64,000 nt of DNA from assembly GCF_014204915.1 (NCBI RefSeq), contig NZ_JACHMH010000001.1, positions 6,845,501 through 6,909,500 on the forward strand. Direction: 5' to 3'. Made by a program: the position numbers and the translations under genes. The notes beneath the pieces are model-generated. The model had not been told where the DNA came from and did no database searches. It saw nothing but the letters and a program-made list of their open reading frames with translations. Position 1 is the stretch's first letter; every line of letters begins with the position of its first letter. Shown here piece after piece: positions 57,784 to 64,000 of the stretch. The DNA comes from Crossiella cryophila (GTDB taxonomy: Bacteria > Actinomycetota > Actinomycetes > Mycobacteriales > Pseudonocardiaceae).

Positions 57784-60138
57784 TCAGACCAGGCCCGGCA
57801 GGGTGCCGAAGCGGGCCGCGGCGGCGGCGTCGATCGGGTCCGCGGGCTGGTCGGTGGCCCAGCGGTCCAGTTGCTGCTTGAGCGAGCGCAGCGCCAGCTC
57901 GTCGAGCGAGGCGCGGCTGGCGTCGATGCGGCCCTCGGCGTCGATCTCGGCCGCACCCAGTTCGCGCAGCAGGATCCGGCCGCGCTGGCCCTCGGCGGCC
58001 CCGGTGACCTCCAGGACCTTGAAGCTGGTGCCCGGCACGAACAGCACCCGGTCGGCGACCCGGCTGTCCTCGGGCTCCAGCAGGCGGGTCCGGCGGGCGG
58101 TCATGGACCAGACCACCAGGTCGGTGTCCCCGGCAGATCCGGCGTGCGGCCCGGTCAGCGCGTTGAGGAAGCCCCACTCGGTGACGGCGGCGTTGTCCCG
58201 GTAGAACTCCAGGCGCTCGGCGTCCACGGTGGCGGTGAAGACCGCCGCGCCGCGGTGCGAGGGCAGCCGGTTCAGGCCGGAGACCACGCAGCGTGCGAAC
58301 GGGACGTGTGCGCCGACGGTGGCCGCGCGCAGCCCGGCGTCCACCGCGATGCCGCGCGGGGAGAGGTAGAGCCGCACGGCGACCGCGTCGGTGAGGATCT
58401 CGGCGGCGGAACGGGTCAGCGCGCCCTGGAAACCAGGGTGTTCGGACAGCACGCGAGCCAGGGCGTTGGACAGGGTGCCGTACTCGGCGCCCAGGTTGGT
58501 GCGCAGCCACTCGCGCTCGTCGGTGAGGCCGCGGTCGGGGATGAGCGCGGCGGCGGCCGGGGCGGGGGTGGGCAGCGCGCGGGCCGGACCGGCCGGGATC
58601 ACCGGGGCGGCGGTGACGGCCGGCGCGGGGGGCACCGGGGCCGGGGCCTCGGTCGCCGGGGCCGCCACCGGCTCGACAGCCGCGCGGGCCGGGGCTTCGA
58701 CCGCCTGGGCCTGCGGAGCAGCGGGCTCGACCGCGACGACCGGGGCGAGGGCCGCCAGGATCGACGGGGCCTCGGTGGCGGTCCTACCGACCGGTCGGTA
58801 GGGCTCCGCCTGCACCGGGGCCTGCTCGACCGGCGCGACCGGCGCCGGATCCCGCAGCGTCACCACGGCGTTCGCCGCGCCGCTGGCCCGCACCCCGTGC
58901 TCGGCCAGCAACTCCGCAGCCGCCAGCACCCTGGCGGATTCGCGGCTGGCCGTGTCCAGTCGTCCGAACATGTCGTTGGCCAGGAAGCGCATCCGCCCCG
59001 GTTCCGACTCACCGGCCGGGTCGAAGATCAGGTTGTTCTGCCGGGCGTCCAGGCGGATGTCGCGCAGGGCGGGCACATCCGGCGAGGGCACCGGGGAACG
59101 CAGCACCAGCCCGGCGGGCACGACCTCGATCACCGCGTCCGGCGCGGTCCAGTACACCGCGGGCCCGATCTCGGGCAGGTTGCCCACCGGGGAGCGGTGC
59201 GCCAGCACGATCGGCGGCAGTGCGACGCCGCGGCTGTCCCTTGCGGTGTGCAGCAGCTGGGTGGCGTAGGGCTGCCAGCCTGCGGACCCGTCCGGCAGCA
59301 CCGTGCGCAGTTCGCCGGTGCCGGTGGGCAGGCCGGTGTAGGTGACGATGCCGGTGCCGAACAGGTCGGCCAGTGCCTGGCCCAGGGTGTCGTTGTTGGC
59401 GAAGGAGAGCGGGCCGTAGTGCACGAACCGGGTCTGGCGGCGGACCGGCTCGGCGAGCTGGATCCACAGCCGGGACACATCGTCCAGGGACAGCGGCGCG
59501 CCGCCGGGGCTGCCGACCACCACGGTCATCAGGTCCGGGCGCACCGGCAGCGTCTCGGCCAGCTTCACCCGCTGTTCGGCCTGGCGCGGGTCGTCACCGG
59601 CCGGGCGGATCCAGATGCCGCCGGGGATGGGTTCGGCCACGCCGCGCGAACTGGTCGGCTCGGCGTCGAGGGGACTGCCGTTCTCCCAGGTGGGCTTGGG
59701 GAAGCGCTTGGCCTCCCATACCGGCACCCGGCCCTTGCGGAAGCGCACCCAGCCGGTGCCCGGTCCACTGTGGACGAACAGGCCGCCACCCGCGGCGCGG
59801 GTGAGTGCGCCGTCGGGGGCGAGCACGCTGCGGCCCAGGCGTTCGGACAGCCATTGCCCGGCCAGCGCGGCGGTTTCCCGGTTGCGGCCGCCGATGACCA
59901 GCCGGATGCCTCGGCGGCGCGGCAGCACCTTGGCGACCTGGTCCCACAGGCCGATCGGCGAGTCCTCGGGCAGGTCCACCACCACGAGCAGGTTCTCACT
60001 GTCCGCGGCCACGGTGAGCGCGAGCGCGCGGGCCTCGTCGCTGAGTTTGCCGGGCTGGCAGAGGATGGTGGCGTTGCCGATGGTGTGCCTGGCCAGCCCG
60101 TGGTCACCGGCTGGTCCTCGTGTGGTCAGGACAGCCAT
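57784..60138 (-). CDS. 784-aa T7SS operon protein, ART-like C-terminus
   Basis: From ATG 60138 (AAGGGGG upstream). The first ~400 residues are alpha/beta (NLLVVVDLPEDSPIGLW, RRRGIRLVIGGRNRETA). An Ala/Pro-rich linker (~460-540) follows. The C-terminal ~240 residues (GLNRLPSHRGAAVF, WGFLNALTG, DLVVWSMTARRT, RVLFVPGTSFKVLEV, ILLREL) follow the order of ADP-ribosyltransferase (ART) folds. The canonical Arg of the RG segment and the ExE glutamates are not preserved (VFTA, ADRVLF), so it is probably inactive. It is a conserved-looking but unnamed T7SS component; an eccE position is possible but the sequence is unlike EccE. Confidence 0.7.
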   Translation of the reverse strand: MAVLTTRGPAGDHGLARHTIGNATILCQPGKLSDEARALALTVAADSENLLVVVDLPEDSPIGLWDQVAKVLPRRRGIRLVIGGRNRETAALAGQWLSERLGRSVLAPDGALTRAAGGGLFVHSGPGTGWVRFRKGRVPVWEAKRFPKPTWENGSPLDAEPTSSRGVAEPIPGGIWIRPAGDDPRQAEQRVKLAETLPVRPDLMTVVVGSPGGAPLSLDDVSRLWIQLAEPVRRQTRFVHYGPLSFANNDTLGQALADLFGTGIVTYTGLPTGTGELRTVLPDGSAGWQPYATQLLHTARDSRGVALPPIVLAHRSPVGNLPEIGPAVYWTAPDAVIEVVPAGLVLRSPVPSPDVPALRDIRLDARQNNLIFDPAGESEPGRMRFLANDMFGRLDTASRESARVLAAAELLAEHGVRASGAANAVVTLRDPAPVAPVEQAPVQAEPYRPVGRTATEAPSILAALAPVVAVEPAAPQAQAVEAPARAAVEPVAAPATEAPAPVPPAPAVTAAPVIPAGPARALPTPAPAAAALIPDRGLTDEREWLRTNLGAEYGTLSNALARVLSEHPGFQGALTRSAAEILTDAVAVRLYLSPRGIAVDAGLRAATVGAHVPFARCVVSGLNRLPSHRGAAVFTATVDAERLEFYRDNAAVTEWGFLNALTGPHAGSAGDTDLVVWSMTARRTRLLEPEDSRVADRVLFVPGTSFKVLEVTGAAEGQRGRILLRELGAAEIDAEGRIDASRASLDELALRSLKQQLDRWATDQPADPIDAAAAARFGTLPGLV

Positions 60139-60413
60139 GACTGGCCCCCTTCGGATGCGTGGTGGTCGACCTGGAGTGAGTACTCCGCGGCCTGTGGCCT
60201 GGTGGCGGGCTTGGGTGCGGTCAGGTGCACGATCAGCCCGTAGAGGAAGAAGCCGAGCCCGATCAGGAAGGTGATCCCGATGCCGACCAGGAAACCGGTC
60301 CAGGCGCGGCGGGCGGGGACCTCCAGCAGGCTGGGGTCGCCGAGCACCAGGGAGGCGCTCATCCGGCCCATCATGAACTGGTATGCCTCGACGTGGTCCT
60401 TCTGCGTCTGCAT
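60126..60413 (-). CDS. truncated EccB-like membrane stub (95 aa)
   Basis: A 95-aa protein from ATG 60413. It begins QTQKDHVEAYQFMMGRMSAS with LVLGDPSLLEVPARR, the typical EccB N-terminus, and has one membrane helix (GFLVGIGITFLIGLGFFLYG). EccB is normally ~450-500 aa with a large extracytoplasmic domain, which is absent here. It overlaps the next gene by 13 bp and lies 3 bp from the eccD stop. A stand-alone membrane anchor is likely; a splitting event with the 784-aa gene cannot be shown. Confidence 0.75.
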   Translation of the reverse strand: MQTQKDHVEAYQFMMGRMSASLVLGDPSLLEVPARRAWTGFLVGIGITFLIGLGFFLYGLIVHLTAPKPATRPQAAEYSLQVDHHASEGGQSWLS

Positions 60414-60416
60414 GGT

Positions 60417-61817
60417 TCAGCTCCCCATCAGCGAGGCGGCCCAGGCGTAGAACCCGAACAGCTCGACCAGCACCGGCAGCACCGCGACCGCGGTGAGGAT
60501 CTCGGCCCAGTTGGCCAGGTGGCCCCAGATCGGCAGCAGCCGCTGGTGCACCGGGCGCAGCATGGCCAGCACCAGGGCCAGGAACACCCCGGACAGGCCG
60601 AGCAGGGTCAGCGTGCGGCCGAGCGCGCCGTAGCCGCCGACCATGCTGGTGGCCACCAGCGCGGAGCCGTGGAAACCGGCCAGCAGCAACGGGATCCGCT
60701 GCCAGACCCCGGTGAGGCGGGCGCCGCGGATCAGCGCGATCACCGCGAACAGGGCGGCCAGCGCGAAGGAGAACCCGTCGCCCGCGGTGGCCAGCACCGG
60801 CACCGCGGCGGCGTAGGCCAGGGCGGCGGCAACGGTGATCGCGGTGAGGAAGTCGTCGGCGTACCCGGTGCGGCGGGCCAGTTCCGCGGCGGGCGCGGGG
60901 TCGATCTCGCGGGGCAGCTCGGCCGCGGTGCGGGGTAGCTGCGGGCCGCGGATGTGCGCGCTGCGGATGGCCACGTGCGGGGCGAAGACCAGGCTGAGCA
61001 ACAGGATCGCGCACAGCACCGCGGCCACCTTCGCCGGCGTCCAGGCCAGGAACAGGTAGGCGCTCTCACTGCCTACTCCGACTACCCCGGCCAGGCCGAG
61101 CGCGGTGACCGGCCAGACCGGGATGGCGCGGGCGAACAACGCGTGCCCGAGGCCGAGAATCCCCGCCGCCAGCACCAGGGCCAGTCCGCCGAAGAGCACC
61201 GGAACCGCTTGCAGCGCAAGGGTTGCCTGCCCGCCGCCAACCCCGATCGCCCCGGCCAGGGCGGCGAACACGCTGCCGCCGACGGTGGTGAGCAGGGTCA
61301 GCGGGGTGTTGTCGGTGCGGTACCCGGCGACCAGCGCGCCGCCGATCAGCAGCCCGGCCAGCACACTGCTGAAGAGCACGCTCACCAGCCAGGTGACCGG
61401 TTGCAGCACCACGATCGCGAGCAGCAGCAAGGCGAGTCCGGACAGTCCGGCGAACAGCCAGCGGTTGAACTCCGGTTGCCAGCGGTCGGCGCGGCGGTTG
61501 ACCACGGTGGCCATGCCGTCGGCCACGTCGTCGAAGTCCAGTTCCGGCAACGCTTCGGCGGAGCGGCGCAGGTGGAAGACCTCGCCGTCGAGCCAGTCCA
61601 GGGTCTCCGGGGTGCCGTCGGGGTCCAGCGGCGGCTCACCGAGTCGCTGCAGGGACCAGGCGCCCTCGCCGGCGACCGGGCCGCCGGGGCCGGAGGTGTG
61701 CTTGAGCAGCACCGGCAGCAGGCTGGACACCGAGGTGGCCGAGGGCACCGCCAGGTCGGCGCGCCCGCCGGGGCCGTACACGGTGATGTGGCAGAGCTGG
61801 GCCGTTGGCGCGCTCAT
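60417..61817 (-). CDS. eccD: T7SS membrane channel EccD
   Basis: A 466-aa protein with a ubiquitin-like N-terminus (LCHITVYGPGGRADLAVPSA) and 11 membrane helices (for example WLFAGLSGLALLLLAIVVLQ, IPVWPVTALGLAGVVGVGSE, ILTAVAVLPVLVELFGFYAW). This is the EccD layout. It forms the transmembrane pore of the T7SS. Its start overlaps the eccC stop (ATGA, 61814-61817). Confidence 0.9.
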   Translation of the reverse strand: MSAPTAQLCHITVYGPGGRADLAVPSATSVSSLLPVLLKHTSGPGGPVAGEGAWSLQRLGEPPLDPDGTPETLDWLDGEVFHLRRSAEALPELDFDDVADGMATVVNRRADRWQPEFNRWLFAGLSGLALLLLAIVVLQPVTWLVSVLFSSVLAGLLIGGALVAGYRTDNTPLTLLTTVGGSVFAALAGAIGVGGGQATLALQAVPVLFGGLALVLAAGILGLGHALFARAIPVWPVTALGLAGVVGVGSESAYLFLAWTPAKVAAVLCAILLLSLVFAPHVAIRSAHIRGPQLPRTAAELPREIDPAPAAELARRTGYADDFLTAITVAAALAYAAAVPVLATAGDGFSFALAALFAVIALIRGARLTGVWQRIPLLLAGFHGSALVATSMVGGYGALGRTLTLLGLSGVFLALVLAMLRPVHQRLLPIWGHLANWAEILTAVAVLPVLVELFGFYAWAASLMGS

Positions 61818-64000
61818 GAGTTCTCCCCGAACGAAGTGGCGGTGCGGGCGGAGGCGCCCACCAGGTCTGCGGTGTGGCCGGCGAATCCGGTCTGCACCAG
61901 GCGGACACCGCGGCGGGTGACCAGCTGGGCGCGGCCGGGCGGCAGCGTGCGCGGCCGGGCCTCGCCGAGGAACTTGCCCTCCTCCTTGGGGTAGGAGAAC
62001 AGCAGGGCGGGCGTGCCCAGTTCCCAGAGGCGGCGCACGGCGGAGTCCATCATGGCCCGCATCGCGCCGGAGGTGCTGCGCGCGATGATCAGGTGCAGTC
62101 CGATGTGGACACTCTGGGCGAGCAGCGGCAGCAACGGTTCCAGCGGTCCGCCGGGCCGTCCGCCCGCGGTCAGCAGGTCGTAGTCGTCGACGATGAAGAA
62201 CAGCCGGGGGCCGTCCCACCAGTCCCGGCGGCGCAGTCGCTCGCCGGTGATCTCGGTGCCGGGCAACCGTTTGGTCACCGAGGCCGCGGCCCGCTGGGCC
62301 AGTTCGTGCACGGCGTCGCCGGTGATGGCGTGCCCGGCCCGGTACTCCTCGGGCACCAGGTCGTCGAAGCCGCGGCTGGGGTCGGCGAGCACGAACTTGG
62401 CCTCGGCCGGACCGTACCGGCGCAGCACCGACTGGACCACCAGGCGCAGCGCGTTGCTCTTGCCGGTCTCGTCGTCCCCGAACACCAGCAGGTGCGGGGT
62501 GGCGCCGAAGTCGTGCCACACCGGGGAAAGCCGCTGCTCGTCCAGGCCGAGGTCAACGCGCACATCGCCAGCGGGGGCGTTGAGCGCCTCGGCAGGCAGC
62601 AGGTGCGGCAGCAGCCGGACCTCCGGCGCCCGCCTGCCGGACCAGAAGGTCTGGACCTCCTCGGCGAGGGTGCGGGTGGCGTCGGTGAGGTCCTCGGTGC
62701 CGGAGCCGCCGTCCATCCGGGGCAGACCGGCCAGGAAGTGGAAGCCGTCGGTGGTCAGGCCGCGGCCGGGTTGTTCGGGCACGGTGGCCGCCTTGCGGGA
62801 ACCCAGTTCGGACTCCATGGCATCGCCCAGTCGCAGCTCGAAGCGGGTGCCGATCAGGTCGCGCTGCCGGGGCCGGATCTCCGACCAGCGGGTGGCGGCC
62901 ACGATCAGGTGCACGCCGAAGGTCAGCCCGCGGGCGGCGAGTTCACTGATCCGGTCCTCCAGGTCCGGGTAGTCCTGGCGCACGCTGTACCAGCCGTCGA
63001 CGAGCAGGAACACGTCGCCGTAGGGGTCGTCGATCTCGCCGAGAGCGCGCAGTTGCCGGTAGGCGGCCATGGATTCGATGCCGCGTTCGGTGAAGACCGC
63101 CTCGCGGCGCTCCATCACGTGCAGCAGTTCGGCCACCGTGCGCACCACCCGGTCGCGTTCCAGCCGGGTGGCCACCGAGCCGACGTGCGGCAGGCCGCTG
63201 ATCGACATGATGCCGCCGCCGCCGAAGTCCAGTCCGTAGAACTGGATCTCCTCGGGGGTGTGGGTGAGCGAGAGGGCCAGCACGAGCGTGCGCAGCAGGG
63301 TGGACTTGCCCGACTGCGGCGCGCCGACCACCGCGACGTGCCCGTTGGCCGCGGACAGGTCGGCGAAGAGCAGTTCGCGCACCTGCTCATACGGCCGGTC
63401 GACCATGCCGACGGGCACCCGCAGGCGGCCGCGTTCGGCCGGGTCGGCCACGGTCATGCCGCGCACCGGGTCCGGCAGCACGCCGGGCAGCAGCGAGTCC
63501 AGGCTGGGCGAGGCGCTCAGCGGCGGCAGCCAGACCTGGCGGGCCGCGGGACCCGCGCCGTGCAAGCGGTTCAGGAACGCCTCGGCCAGGGTCTGCTCAC
63601 CGGCGGCCGCGCCGAGCACCCGCTCGGGTTCGGCCTCGGTGACCGCGGTCTCGGCGGCGGGGAGCGCGAAGGTGTTGAAGGGCACCACTTCCTGGCTCAG
63701 CACCGCCTCGGTGGCCGCGCCGTTGGCGGCGGCGGGGACCGGTCCGGAGACGTAGGCGGCCTTGAACCGCACCAGGTTCGTCGTGTCGATCTTGAGGTAG
63801 CCGTTGCCGGGATCGGCGGGCAGTTCGTAGGCGCTGGCCGCGCCGATCACACTGCGGGACTCCATGGAGGAGAAGGTGCGCAGCGCGATCCGGTAGGACA
63901 GGTGACCCTCGACCCGGTTGATCCGGCCCTCGTCAAGTCGTTGCGAGGCAAGCAGAAGGTGCACGCCGAGGCTGCGTCCGAGCCGTCCGACGGAGACGAA
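61814..64000 (-). CDS. eccC: T7SS ATPase EccC, C-terminal part
   Basis: 728 residues visible; the N-terminus lies beyond the right edge, where the frame continues (FVSVGRLGRSLG...). Two FtsK/SpoIIIE-type ATPase domains can be seen: Walker A VVGAPQSGKSTLLRTL with DVFLLVDGWYSV, and a later VFGDDETGKSNALRLV with LFFIVDDYDLL. The membrane anchor and first ATPase domain are outside. EccC recognises substrates' C-terminal signals and powers secretion. It is first in the visible operon. Confidence 0.95.
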   Translation of the reverse strand, partial: FVSVGRLGRSLGVHLLLASQRLDEGRINRVEGHLSYRIALRTFSSMESRSVIGAASAYELPADPGNGYLKIDTTNLVRFKAAYVSGPVPAAANGAATEAVLSQEVVPFNTFALPAAETAVTEAEPERVLGAAAGEQTLAEAFLNRLHGAGPAARQVWLPPLSASPSLDSLLPGVLPDPVRGMTVADPAERGRLRVPVGMVDRPYEQVRELLFADLSAANGHVAVVGAPQSGKSTLLRTLVLALSLTHTPEEIQFYGLDFGGGGIMSISGLPHVGSVATRLERDRVVRTVAELLHVMERREAVFTERGIESMAAYRQLRALGEIDDPYGDVFLLVDGWYSVRQDYPDLEDRISELAARGLTFGVHLIVAATRWSEIRPRQRDLIGTRFELRLGDAMESELGSRKAATVPEQPGRGLTTDGFHFLAGLPRMDGGSGTEDLTDATRTLAEEVQTFWSGRRAPEVRLLPHLLPAEALNAPAGDVRVDLGLDEQRLSPVWHDFGATPHLLVFGDDETGKSNALRLVVQSVLRRYGPAEAKFVLADPSRGFDDLVPEEYRAGHAITGDAVHELAQRAAASVTKRLPGTEITGERLRRRDWWDGPRLFFIVDDYDLLTAGGRPGGPLEPLLPLLAQSVHIGLHLIIARSTSGAMRAMMDSAVRRLWELGTPALLFSYPKEEGKFLGEARPRTLPPGRAQLVTRRGVRLVQTGFAGHTADLVGASARTATSFGENS

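Noticed and set aside
57715-60243. 842-codon plus-strand frame opposite the T7SS genes
   Set aside because: No domain content; minus strand shows operon-type overlaps.
57784-61014. Extension of the 784-aa protein upstream to 61014
   Set aside because: The upstream part overlaps eccD and the EccB-like gene in another frame; ATG 60138 has a clear ribosome site.

Overview
This 64 kb window is GC-rich with actinobacterial codon use. GTG and TTG starts, ATGA/GTGA stop-start overlaps and regulator types (SARP/NB-ARC, LuxR with ATPase, TetR, GntR, IclR) all fit an actinomycete. The repeated palindrome TCCACwGTGGA, DUF3040, tandem YbaB genes and a large type VII secretion (T7SS) locus suggest the Pseudonocardiales, for example a Crossiella-, Kutzneria- or Amycolatopsis-like organism. 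The genus is an inference, not something the sequence proves. No rRNA, tRNA or CRISPR was seen.

Left part (1-31 kb), accessory metabolism and regulation: a partial NB-ARC/TPR regulator; a DUF899 protein; a class 1 isoprenoid-synthase-like enzyme with a small membrane protein; a NACHT membrane NTPase; the remnant of a second AfsR-type regulator; a carboxymuconolactone decarboxylase-like protein; a TetR-amidase-hydrolase operon; an AnsP-type permease; an H-protein-like gene without the lipoyl lysine; a 940-aa LuxR regulator; a TPR protein; a lone TnpB element beside a secreted-protein gene; an isochorismatase-like hydrolase; an M43 metalloprotease; a DUF2268 metalloprotease-like protein; a four-gene YbaB/WXG-like/effector-like cassette (24.1-26.2 kb); and a PaoABC/YagTSR-type molybdenum hydroxylase operon.

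Middle (30-39.3 kb): a 73-aa helical protein, a GntR/UTRA regulator with an unusual N-terminal extension, an unknown 362-aa protein, a type B carboxylesterase with a strong terminator, a SRPBCC protein, a full SARP-NB-ARC-TPR regulator and an IclR regulator.

Right part (39.3-64 kb, all minus strand and tightly packed): a T7SS operon read from the right edge leftward. It holds EccC (cut by the edge), EccD, a 95-aa EccB-like membrane stub, a 784-aa protein with a degenerate ART-like C-terminus, an EccA-like AAA protein fused behind a beta-helix domain, a YbaB-like protein, a WXG100-like protein, a giant 4655-aa multidomain protein and an SseB-like T7SS-associated protein. Stops and starts overlap or nearly touch, so I read it as one transcription unit dedicated to exporting the giant protein. 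EccE and MycP are not in the window.

The giant protein is the most notable object. It has a CpnT/WXG100-type N-terminus, Gly-rich, collagen-like and Pro/Thr-rich linkers, and a duplicated block of glycosyltransferase-like, middle and HELGH-type metalloprotease-like domains. About ten 39-residue helical repeats, two Cys-His papain-like segments, an OmpA-like segment and a C-terminal caspase-like His/Cys domain with a degenerate neighbour complete it.
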